DNA of 8,774 nucleotides from Opitutia bacterium. Lineage in GTDB: Bacteria > Verrucomicrobiota > Verrucomicrobiia > Opitutales > Opitutaceae. Both the position numbers and the translations under genes were made by a program. Under the pieces are notes generated by a model that worked only from the letters and a program-made list of their open reading frames with translations, searched no databases and was not told the origin of the DNA. The stretch spans positions 1 through 8,774 of the forward strand of contig PMKA01000316.1 of the NCBI GenBank assembly GCA_003157575.1, in the 5' to 3' direction. Positions 1 through 6,790 of the stretch are shown here, in pieces; the first letter of the stretch is position 1, and the number at the start of each line of letters is the position of its first letter.

Positions 1-36
1 GATCTCAAGCGTGCCTGAATCGATCTCAAGGGTGCC
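1..36 (-). repeat. 15-base direct repeat encoding two GTLEI strands
   Basis: Bases 1-15 and 22-36 agree at 14 of 15 positions and are separated by 6 bases. In the minus-strand reading frame both encode GTLEI, with spacer DS. This is an internal repeat of the coding sequence, typical of beta-solenoid strands, and probably the beginning of a longer repetitive region outside the window. Confidence 0.6.
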
Positions 37-291
37 GCCGCCGATCGTCAGGTCTGCAACCTGGTGTACTTCGTTTTGCGCCCCATTCACGACCACTTTC
101 GCCCCTGGGTTCAGGCCGGTGATTGTAACACTGGCACCCACTCCGGGCACCACGCCACCCTGCCAGTTTGCCGCGTCGTTCCAGTTTCCACCGTTCGGAT
201 TCACAAACGCGACAGTCCCATCCATCAAGAGCCTTGGTTCCAAGCTCTCCAGGATGAAGTCTGTCTGGTCCGCTGGGCGGGGTCTATCCAC
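1..291 (-). CDS. N-terminus of a probable large LEPR-motif surface protein with autotransporter-type beta-strand repeats (3' end outside window)
   Basis: Reading down from 291 gives an open frame of 97 codons that runs off the window at base 1. Residues 12-25 (FILESLEPRLLMDG) match the N-terminal LEPR-type motif that I recall from very long bacterial surface proteins (LEPR-XLL). Residues 36-46 (NWNDAANWQGG) followed by VVPGVGASVTI, and then LTIGGGTLEI, are the typical opening of an autotransporter-associated beta-strand repeat, so a long beta-helical, cell-surface or secreted protein probably follows. There is no hydrophobic signal peptide. The start is uncertain: an in-frame stop lies at 316-318, GTG at 289-291 is the first plausible start, and ATG at 223-225 would cut through the motif (it is the M of LLMDG). 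I prefer GTG, although no Shine-Dalgarno precedes it. The gene lies downstream of a secretion cluster on the same strand, which suggests that it is the cargo. The identity of the repeat region is fairly secure; the function is inferred. Confidence 0.72.
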   Translation of the reverse strand, partial: MDRPRPADQTDFILESLEPRLLMDGTVAFVNPNGGNWNDAANWQGGVVPGVGASVTITGLNPGAKVVVNGAQNEVHQVADLTIGGGTLEIDSGTLEI

Positions 292-302
292 AGAAGTTTT
301 CG

Positions 303-331
303 ATAATGCTTTGAACTACGCGCACGGTCAA
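303..331 (-). promoter_or_regulatory. Candidate sigma70-type promoter for the LEPR-motif gene
   Basis: On the minus strand TTGACC (331-326, five of six matches to TTGACA) is followed after 17 bases by CATTAT (308-303, four of six matches to TATAAT). Transcription would begin near base 296, only about five bases before the GTG at 291. The message would then be nearly leaderless, which would fit the missing Shine-Dalgarno. It lies in a locally AT-richer stretch of an otherwise GC-rich region. Found by eye; not tested against chance. Confidence 0.4.
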
Positions 332-340
332 CTTCTATTC

Positions 341-358
341 CAGGAAACAGATTTCCTG
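341..358. promoter_or_regulatory. Perfect 7-base inverted repeat upstream of the LEPR-motif gene
   Basis: CAGGAAA (341-347) and TTTCCTG (352-358) are exact inverted repeats around the four-base loop CAGA. The element ends about ten bases upstream of the candidate -35 box at 331-326. There is no T-run after it on the minus strand, so it does not look like an intrinsic terminator for the SecA-like gene. It could be an operator for a dimeric regulator or a hairpin in a read-through transcript. Confidence 0.35.
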
Positions 359-517
359 TATCAACCCGCTTCATTGCAGCATTATCCGTCTACTTCTCAG
401 GCGAGCCCGCTCTGACACCAAACAGGGGCGTTTGCCACAGCCGGCATCGCCTGCCCCGTGCCCTGTCGGTACCCCGCGAAGGGACGTCGTCTTTCATCTC
501 AAGTACAGCACGGGCAT

Positions 518-2515
518 TCACCGCTCGCGCAGGCTCTGATCCATGCCCCAGAGTGGCAACATCCGTGTCAGCCACCGGTCCCGTCGCAGCACGCCCAGCC
601 GCCGGCGGTAATCCATGCCCGTGGCCGCCATCTGGCAAAAGCGAAACAGACGATGACAGAACCAAACGCCGCCCGACGGCCAGCGCGAGAGCAGGTGCGC
701 CAGGCACCGCCTTGCCCATCCCGGCAGGAACCGTCTCGGCAATTCATCCTCCACGCACGCGAAAAGACGCACACTCCCGGGGTCGCCCTGTCGCGCACAG
801 CGGCCAAAAAGCTGGCGGTCCACGCGACCCGAAAGCGCATGTTCCGTGGCAATCACGTGAAGCCCCCCCGTCTCCGCCACGCCTGCTCCGAGACGAATGT
901 CCGTTCCACGGCCTGCCAGGTTCGTCGCCACCGTTATCATGCCCGGTTGCCCGGCATCCGCGACGATCTCGGCCTCATGTTTGAGTTGGGTCGCATTCAG
1001 CAGCCGGAAATTGAACCCGGCTGCAGCCAGCCGGGCGGCGAGGATCTCGCTTGCGCTCACCGAGCCGCACCCGACGAGCACGGGCCGTCCCACCGAGTGC
1101 ACAGCCGCCACTTCCGCGAGCACCGCCGTCCATTTCTCCTCCGCGGCCGGAGCATAGACGTCCCCGGCGAACTTCCGGATGCACGGCCGGTGGGTTGGCA
1201 GAATGACGATGGGAAGATGGTAGATATGCCACAGCTCCTTCGCATTCTCTTTTCCCGTCCCGGTCACGCCTGAAAGACGGCGATAGTGCCGGAAGAACCT
1301 CTGAAAACTCAGGCTCGCCAGATTCTCAGTCGGGATTGAAAGCTCCAGCCCCTCCTTCGCTTCGATCGCCTGGTGAAGGCCCTGCCGCCAGGACCTTTGC
1401 GGCGCCGGCCTTCCGGTTGTCTCGTCGATGATGACCACCTTCCCTCCATCGATCACATAATGCCGCCCGCGGAGGAAAAACACACGCGCCCGCAAGGCCT
1501 GCATCAGGAGTTCTTCCTTCCAGCGGGCGTTTTGAAACAGGAGGCAGCGCTCCGGCGGAATTTCTTCCAGCCGCCGCCGGCCTTCCGATGTCAGCGTCAG
1601 CTCGCCGAACTTGGGATCCGTCTCAAAGTCGCGCCCTTCAAGGAAAGCCGCCGCCTCTTCGTGGGCCTTCATCACGGCGGCCTGCAAATACTCATTCGGA
1701 TGCTGTTCGCTGATGAGCAACGGCGTCACCGCCTCGTCGATCAGAACGTGGTCCGCCTCATCGACGATCGCCGTGAACATTCCGTTCAGCACCAGGGCGT
1801 CTGAACGGACCGCCGGTCTGGACAGGAGTTTCTGAAGCGCCCTCCGCCGGCTGTCCTGAAACTCGCCAAGCACAAGCCTGTCCCGAAGGAAATCAGCCAC
1901 GATCTCCTTGCTCGTCCCGTATGTGAGTGAGCGCCGGTAGTTGATCCGCCGGACGTCGGCGCTCATGTCCCCCTGGATATGCCCGACGGTGAGTCCGCAT
2001 CCGTGAAAGAAGGGCTTGAGCGCCACGGCATCGCGCTCCGCGAGATAATCGTTCGCGGTGACGACATGCACCGGCCTTCCGACCAGACCCGCCAGAACGG
2101 CGGCGAGACCGATGGTCAGCGTCTTGCCCTCCCCCGTGGCCATCTCGGCGAGACACCCGCGGTCCAGGGCAAGCGCCCCGGCGACCTGCTCGCGGTAGGG
2201 CTCAAGGTACAGCGTCCGCCGCGAAACTTCCGCCGCCGCCGCAAGCGCCTCTCTGATGTCTTCCGGCGCAGGCCCGCGCCTGAACCGGCCACTCAGTTGA
2301 AGAAACAGGTCGGCCAGGTGCCGGTTCGACTCCTTTTCGAACCGTGCCTGGTTCTCCAGAACCTGTTCGGCCTCGTCGAGCAACTCGTCCGCAAGCCTGC
2401 TCCTCCTTCGCCACCGGCCCCCGATGTCCCAAAGCCAGCCTTCCAATCCCGAATGAAGCCTCTTCGCCTCGGGAAGGTAGCTGAGCCTGTGATCGGTTGA
2501 TGGCGTTGCGAACAT
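518..2515 (-). CDS. SecA-like ATPase, short form lacking most of the C-terminal third
   Basis: A 665-residue protein with the SecA DEAD motor: Q-motif region near residue 110, Walker A MATGEGKT (125-132), TANDYLAERD (153-162), DEAD box within VDEADHVLIDEAVTPLLIS (251-269), the IDETTGRP and GLHQAIEAKEG block (363-389), GVTGTGKENA (416-425), NLAGRGTDI (532-540) and the arginine-finger motif GRCARQGD (571-578; usually GRSGRQGD). Only about 75 residues follow DEL near 589-591, so the usual helical scaffold/wing region and zinc-binding tail are missing or greatly shortened; typical SecA has about 800-900 residues. It is therefore probably a specialised paralogue and not the housekeeping SecA. It would act in the cytosol at the inner membrane, driving polypeptide export by ATP hydrolysis. 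ATG at 2515 is the only good start: an in-frame TGA lies about 40 bases upstream, and a GGGG run 12-15 bases before ATG is at best a weak ribosome site. Its position between an M50-HlyD gene and a LEPR-motif gene suggests a dedicated cargo. Confidence 0.9.
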   Translation of the reverse strand: MFATPSTDHRLSYLPEAKRLHSGLEGWLWDIGGRWRRRSRLADELLDEAEQVLENQARFEKESNRHLADLFLQLSGRFRRGPAPEDIREALAAAAEVSRRTLYLEPYREQVAGALALDRGCLAEMATGEGKTLTIGLAAVLAGLVGRPVHVVTANDYLAERDAVALKPFFHGCGLTVGHIQGDMSADVRRINYRRSLTYGTSKEIVADFLRDRLVLGEFQDSRRRALQKLLSRPAVRSDALVLNGMFTAIVDEADHVLIDEAVTPLLISEQHPNEYLQAAVMKAHEEAAAFLEGRDFETDPKFGELTLTSEGRRRLEEIPPERCLLFQNARWKEELLMQALRARVFFLRGRHYVIDGGKVVIIDETTGRPAPQRSWRQGLHQAIEAKEGLELSIPTENLASLSFQRFFRHYRRLSGVTGTGKENAKELWHIYHLPIVILPTHRPCIRKFAGDVYAPAAEEKWTAVLAEVAAVHSVGRPVLVGCGSVSASEILAARLAAAGFNFRLLNATQLKHEAEIVADAGQPGMITVATNLAGRGTDIRLGAGVAETGGLHVIATEHALSGRVDRQLFGRCARQGDPGSVRLFACVEDELPRRFLPGWARRCLAHLLSRWPSGGVWFCHRLFRFCQMAATGMDYRRRLGVLRRDRWLTRMLPLWGMDQSLRER

Positions 2516-2729
2516 CGCAAATCCAGCCCCTAGCGAGGCGCCGCCTCAGGCCGGGGCCGGAGCAATCGGAGGGAAGGCGTTCCGTCCGCCGACTGGCGTT
2601 GCGGCCGGCGCCTCGCCTGGCATCCGCGCGATGCGGATGCGCCAAATCTCGAACCGGGAGGATGTCCTGTCGAAAAAGCTTTCATGTGAGAACCTGACCT
2701 GCTCACACCATCTTCTGAACTTGAAGGAG
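2516..2729. repeat. 214-base intergenic region with nested inverted repeats
   Basis: This gap separates the M50 fusion from the SecA-like gene. GCATCCGC (2620-2627) and GCGGATGC (2633-2640) form a perfect 8-base stem with loop GCGAT. GCGAGGCGCCG (2533-2543) and CGGCGCCTCGC (2606-2616) form an 11-base inverted repeat about 62 bases apart. Neither is followed by a T-run on the minus strand, so a classic intrinsic terminator is not supported. Possible roles are an mRNA stability or attenuation structure that sets SecA-like levels apart from the membrane components. I saw no convincing promoter. A short ATG frame here is rich in R and P and not credible as a gene. Confidence 0.5.
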
Positions 2730-4886
2730 TTAGATTTGATACCGCTTTTTGAGGAGCTGGCGGAGGCTCCGCCACCATTGCAGCGCCAGGGGACGCGGCG
2801 TCAGCACGAACTTGGCGACGCCCCCGCGAAGGTGGAGCAGGGCCACATCGGTGTTGCGCGGAAGCTCGGCGATCACCTCGAAGAACGGCTCCGTCGTGGT
2901 TGCCGCGTCCCGTTGTTCCTCATCAACCTTGATGTCGCCGCCGGCCGCCCAGCCCAGCGCGGCCGTCGGCAGTCTCCGCTGGTCGCCCGGAAGCACCTTG
3001 AATGAGACCGCCCGAAGGGTCCTGCCCGCCTGCCCGCGCACGCGGATCTCCACGCGACTGATCGGATCGGAAAACAGCCCGGCCGCCTCATCCTGCGACA
3101 CGATCGCCGAGAACGAGGCCTTTTCGGTACCGACCACCTGCCCCAACGAAAACCCGCGGGGCACCCATTGTCCCTGCGCATAGTCAACGCCATCGGCCGC
3201 CCAGTGCCCCGGGTTCGGCGCGCGCACCACAAGGCCGTCGCATCTTCGTTCCACATCCGCAAGCTGGGTCCGCACGGACTCCAGCCTCTTGTCGAGGGCG
3301 GAAAGAACGGACGGAAGCGCCTCGCGTGCAAACCGCCGGCGTGCCTCCGTTTCCTCGATCGCCTCCTGTAGTGCGATCCGCTTCCCCTCAAGTTCAAGGT
3401 TCTCAAGCCTGAGCAGTGGCTGTCCCGCAACAACCTCGGCGCCCGGGGCGGAAAACAGCTCCGCAATCCTCCCGTCGGTCACCGGCACGATCTGGGCGGA
3501 AGGCTCCATCCGCACCACCCCGGGCATCTTGAAGCGGTGGGGCATCGGTATCAGGAACAGGAAAACCAGCACCGCCACCACAAACGCACCAACGATTCCG
3601 AGCGCACGGTTCCGCCGCACTTCGAGTCGCGGGTCGGTGAACAGGTAGCGGCCGAACTGGTAGAGCGGCCCGCCACCCCAGAAAATCACACCCAACAGCG
3701 CCAGGCCGATTCCAAGCCCGAAGAGCTGGTCGCCGATGAACAGCAGGATCGCCCACAGGACGATCATCTTGTAGACCCCGCTCGCGATGCCGTAGGCCGC
3801 GAGCCACCCGATCGCCTTCCGCGTCCTCTCGACCGGCACCAGCCGCGGAATGTCAAAGACAAACCTCTCCAGAAGCCACTTCAGTTGGAACGTCGACCTC
3901 TGCGCAAGATTGGGCGTGGCGAGCAGATCGCAGAGCACAAAGTAGCCATCAAACCGCAGGAGGGGATTCCCGTTGAAGACGATCGTCGATACCGAGGCCA
4001 GGAAGATCACATTGTAGGCGATCTGGTTGGCCAGCCCCTGGCCGGTTTTCGTCCAGACAAGGAGCGCCAGGCTCGCGGCAAACAGCTCGGCCATCACTCC
4101 CGCCGCCCCGGTGAGGACCCTCTTGTGGCGCTCCCTGAAACCATAGGCGGCCGACGCGTCGACAAAGGGAAGCGGCACGAAAACCATGAACATCACGCCG
4201 AATGTCCGGACCTGGCCCCCGAATCGCTTGCACACAAGCCCGTGGCCGAGCTCATGCCAGAGCTTGAGCAGCACCGAAACGGCGTACAGCCATCCGAGAT
4301 TGGCCGGCGCGAGTATCCCTTGCGTCCGGTCGGACAGCGCCCCCCAGTTTTCGAAGGCCATCTTCAGCCCGAAGCCCACGGTGAGAGCCCAGACCAGGGC
4401 GCCGAAGGGTGAGACTGCCGCCCGACCCACGAACGAAAGCCTGCTCAGGATCGCATCCGGATCGAACAGGGGCAGGCGGATGAAGAAAAAGTTCAGGATC
4501 TGTGTCCGAAGGAGCTTCTCCCGTTTCTCCTGACGGAGCTTGAACTGCCTGAGCCCGTCGCCCGCGCGTTCGGACTGGATCAGGCTTGCCTCCGCAAGCT
4601 GCGCCACCAACTGGACGATCTCCTGCTGGCCGGGAGTATTTTCGGGATCGAGCACGAGGCTTTCACGCCACACCTCCTCGACCGTCCGCCGGCCGTCGAG
4701 GCGCATGAGGAAGGCGTGGGTAGCGGGACGGATCCGGTAGAACTGGTTGTTCAGCTCGTCATGGAAAAGATACCAGACATCGCCGCGGAGCACCTGTCTG
4801 CGGACATCGAGGTTGTAGCGGAGCGTAATCCGCAGCGGCGCGACCAGATGCCAGGACTCGCTAAACAGATTTTCCGGCCCGCTCAT
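2730..4886 (-). CDS. PqqD-like / M50 site-2-protease / HlyD fusion membrane protein
   Basis: A 718-residue protein. Residues about 18-105 resemble the PqqD-like peptide-binding fold (YNLDVRRQVLRGDVWYLFHDELNN, then a short helical RRTVEEVW part). Residues about 155-450 hold several membrane segments with an intact zinc metalloprotease core: HELGHG at 211-216 (H211, E212, H215) and NPLLRFDGYF at 307-316, whose D313 is the expected third ligand. The chain then enters the periplasm with a HlyD-type part: a lipoyl-like half (VPVTDGRIAELFSAPGAEVV, 467-486), a short coiled coil (about 495-548), the second half near VVRAPNPGHW, and beta-rich sequence to the end. The tail RPLALQWWRSLRQLLKKRYQI is amphipathic. 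It could bind or cleave cargo at the inner membrane while contacting TolC or the other adaptors. The gap to the preceding gene is 37 bases; no clear ribosome site. Active-site residues suggest real proteolysis, but the substrate is unknown. Confidence 0.88.
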   Translation of the reverse strand: MSGPENLFSESWHLVAPLRITLRYNLDVRRQVLRGDVWYLFHDELNNQFYRIRPATHAFLMRLDGRRTVEEVWRESLVLDPENTPGQQEIVQLVAQLAEASLIQSERAGDGLRQFKLRQEKREKLLRTQILNFFFIRLPLFDPDAILSRLSFVGRAAVSPFGALVWALTVGFGLKMAFENWGALSDRTQGILAPANLGWLYAVSVLLKLWHELGHGLVCKRFGGQVRTFGVMFMVFVPLPFVDASAAYGFRERHKRVLTGAAGVMAELFAASLALLVWTKTGQGLANQIAYNVIFLASVSTIVFNGNPLLRFDGYFVLCDLLATPNLAQRSTFQLKWLLERFVFDIPRLVPVERTRKAIGWLAAYGIASGVYKMIVLWAILLFIGDQLFGLGIGLALLGVIFWGGGPLYQFGRYLFTDPRLEVRRNRALGIVGAFVVAVLVFLFLIPMPHRFKMPGVVRMEPSAQIVPVTDGRIAELFSAPGAEVVAGQPLLRLENLELEGKRIALQEAIEETEARRRFAREALPSVLSALDKRLESVRTQLADVERRCDGLVVRAPNPGHWAADGVDYAQGQWVPRGFSLGQVVGTEKASFSAIVSQDEAAGLFSDPISRVEIRVRGQAGRTLRAVSFKVLPGDQRRLPTAALGWAAGGDIKVDEEQRDAATTTEPFFEVIAELPRNTDVALLHLRGGVAKFVLTPRPLALQWWRSLRQLLKKRYQI

Positions 4887-4923
4887 GTTCGCTGAATTCG
4901 CATCTTCGCTTGTCGGCGCACGC

Positions 4924-6756
4924 TCACCACCACCAGAGCTTCAGTCGCAGGAAGTCGACCAGCCGGTGCGTGGCGATCCACCAGAAGCTGCGCCAGCCGG
5001 CCGACACCTTCGCCACACCCGTCATCCCCGGTCTCCACCAGATCCTGGCCTCGTCCGGGACCTCGGCGCGGACAACGAAGATGTTGGCATTCTTCTTCGG
5101 GGTCCCCGCGGGCTCGATCCTGACAACCCGAAGGGGAAAGTTCTCGGCGGGACGGCTGGTAAACGCCAGCTCGCCCTTCGCATTCAGAACCACCTGGTGT
5201 ATGTCCCTCTCGTCGACATCCAGCTCCGCGTACACCTGGTCCATGCGCGCAACACGGAAGAGCAGCTCCCCCTGGCGCACCGCCGCCCCAAGCCGCTCCC
5301 GGTGGCGGCCCTCGACGACGACCCCCGCAAATGGCGCCTTGAGCGCTGCCTGAACGAGCTGCCCGCGCACGATGGCAAGCTCGGCCGCCGCCTGCCTCGC
5401 CTGGGCATGGGCGATCCGATACTCGGCAAACCGGCCCCCGCTCTCCGCGTTCTTCCCCTCGCCCTCGTAGCGCTCCTCATCCGACTGCAGGGAGGTCTCC
5501 TTGTTGCGCAACGCACTTTCGTCGAGGGTCATGAGAACCGTCCCCGCGTCGACGGAATCGCCGATCTCATGCTCCACGGTCTGGATGAATCCGTCGAACG
5601 GCGCCGGCAGGACAACCTGCTTTGCACTTCTGAGGATGAACGGCGCCTCGACCCGATAGTTCATCCCGAAAATGAACGATCCCACCAGCACGACGGATGC
5701 CGTCACGATCCCCAGCTTGGTCCACGCATAGTCGACGCCCCAGACCTTCCCGAGGAACTTTCGCCCCCGGTTCGCCAGCCGCTGTCCCCACCACACACCA
5801 AATTCGTGCAGAACACCAAGCCATGGCGCGGATTGGTCCCCCAGGACGCGAAGGGTCGTGATCTCCTCCTCCGTGAACGGGGATTCCGAGCGTTGCAGAT
5901 GAAGGATGGCGATGGGTTCGCCGTTCGGCCGCAGCGGAAACGACACCAGGTACGGGACTCCCTGCGTCGCGGACAAGCGGCCATGTTCGCGGGAAACCGA
6001 CACCGCATCGGGAGCCGCCGGCCAGAGAATCTCGTCGTCCTGGTCAATGGACTCCTCCATCGCCGCCTCGATCTGCCGCACCGCCTCGACCTTTGATGCA
6101 AAATGCTCGATGTTGCTCAGCGCCTTGAGCCGGACATAATGGCCCTCGCGCCACCCGAGAGCGACGCTCGACGCATGCATGCGGGCGGCAAGTTCGTTGC
6201 ACAACGCCATCGCAGCGGGAAGGAACTCCCGGTGGGCGTTGATCTGGTTCAACAGATCCAGCGCGCCGGCGATCCGCGCAAGGTCCCGTCTCGCCTCGCC
6301 CGCCTTCTGGAGCGAGGCCTGGATCTCAGGCCGGTCGGCGAGCAGGCGGAGCCGCTCGAGCCGCGCCTGCCCCTCCGCCGGAGGTCTTGCCTCCACGGCG
6401 AGCACCGCCATCGCATCCTGCTCGCCCTCGATAGGAAGGCGGACCGCAATCAGGGCCTGACGGCCATCCGTGGTTCCCACCGATCCTTCGACTGCGGCAT
6501 TCTTCTGCACGAGCTCGCCCAGACGCGCGCCCAACTCGGCGGGGAAAAGAGGGACTCCGCCGACCGTTGCCCCCAGCCGGCCGATCTCCCTCCAGGCTCC
6601 CGGCTGCCCCCCTGCCCGGTAGACCGCAGCCACAGAGGCGCCCGCCGCCTCCGCGATCAACTCCAGAAACCGCGGCCAGAACTGCGGCGACGACTGGTCA
6701 AGACCCCGCAGGCGTTCAAGCCTCGCCCAAAAGGACTCCGATTCGGACGGGGTCAT
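4924..6756 (-). CDS. GAF-domain, membrane-anchored HlyD/RND-type periplasmic adaptor
   Basis: A 610-residue protein. Residues about 25-145 and 175-315 each look like a GAF-type sensory fold; the second is clearer (VPYLVSFPLRPNGEPIAILH, then SPFTEEEITTLRVLGDQSA). A single membrane helix at about 346-366 (LGIVTASVVLVGSFIFGMNY) puts the GAF part in the cytosol and the rest in the periplasm. The periplasmic part is an adaptor: lipoyl halves VVLPAPFDGFIQTV (381-394) and LKAPFAGVVVEGRHRERLG (472-490), a coiled coil between them (about 412-470), the beta-barrel (VYAELDVDERDIHQV), and the membrane-proximal end RPGMTGVAKVSAGWRS. The last 24 residues are aromatic and amphipathic, ending LRLKLWWW. It should connect the inner-membrane machinery with TolC and could gate export by sensing a cytosolic ligand. 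The gap of 34 bases to the upstream adaptor and the strong ribosome site at 6764-6770 support the ATG at 6756. No GAF ligand can be predicted. Confidence 0.87.
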   Translation of the reverse strand: MTPSESESFWARLERLRGLDQSSPQFWPRFLELIAEAAGASVAAVYRAGGQPGAWREIGRLGATVGGVPLFPAELGARLGELVQKNAAVEGSVGTTDGRQALIAVRLPIEGEQDAMAVLAVEARPPAEGQARLERLRLLADRPEIQASLQKAGEARRDLARIAGALDLLNQINAHREFLPAAMALCNELAARMHASSVALGWREGHYVRLKALSNIEHFASKVEAVRQIEAAMEESIDQDDEILWPAAPDAVSVSREHGRLSATQGVPYLVSFPLRPNGEPIAILHLQRSESPFTEEEITTLRVLGDQSAPWLGVLHEFGVWWGQRLANRGRKFLGKVWGVDYAWTKLGIVTASVVLVGSFIFGMNYRVEAPFILRSAKQVVLPAPFDGFIQTVEHEIGDSVDAGTVLMTLDESALRNKETSLQSDEERYEGEGKNAESGGRFAEYRIAHAQARQAAAELAIVRGQLVQAALKAPFAGVVVEGRHRERLGAAVRQGELLFRVARMDQVYAELDVDERDIHQVVLNAKGELAFTSRPAENFPLRVVRIEPAGTPKKNANIFVVRAEVPDEARIWWRPGMTGVAKVSAGWRSFWWIATHRLVDFLRLKLWWW

Positions 6757-6763
6757 CGGGTGT

Positions 6764-6770
6764 CCCCCTC
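6764..6770 (-). promoter_or_regulatory. Strong Shine-Dalgarno for the GAF-HlyD gene
   Basis: The minus strand reads GAGGGGG, seven bases before ATG at 6756-6754. It is the only clear Shine-Dalgarno among the starts in this window and fixes the start of the GAF-HlyD gene. The neighbouring genes lack one, so this adaptor may be translated more efficiently. Confidence 0.7.
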
Positions 6771-6790
6771 GTGAAGTCGCAGGATACCGC

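Noticed and set aside
223..225. ATG as start of the LEPR-motif gene
   Set aside because: It would remove the conserved ESLEPRLL stretch immediately upstream, which is in frame and without stops up to GTG 291; kept only as an alternative.
11..415. 134-codon open frame on the plus strand at the window start
   Set aside because: The minus strand here encodes a clear beta-strand repeat and LEPR motif; the plus frame is P/T/S-rich without recognisable features.
458..1273. 271-codon open frame on the plus strand
   Set aside because: Opposite the conserved SecA-like gene; H/R/P-rich with no motif. A shadow of the biased codon use.
2620..2640. Intrinsic terminator after the M50 fusion
   Set aside because: The stem is good, but no T-run follows on the minus strand and GC-rich DNA continues.
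2530..2778. Minus-strand 82-codon frame spanning the gap before the SecA-like gene
   Set aside because: It begins inside the M50 gene in another frame, is low-complexity (S, P, R) and overlaps inverted repeats; no ribosome site.
3537..4412. 291-codon open frame on the plus strand
   Set aside because: Antisense to the M50 core with its HELGHG and DG motifs; rich in Q, E, P and R, with no domain.
4885..6096. 403-codon open frame on the plus strand
   Set aside because: It lies wholly opposite the GAF-HlyD gene, has no recognisable domain, and its composition (R, P, H, L) is that expected from the antisense of GC-rich coding DNA.
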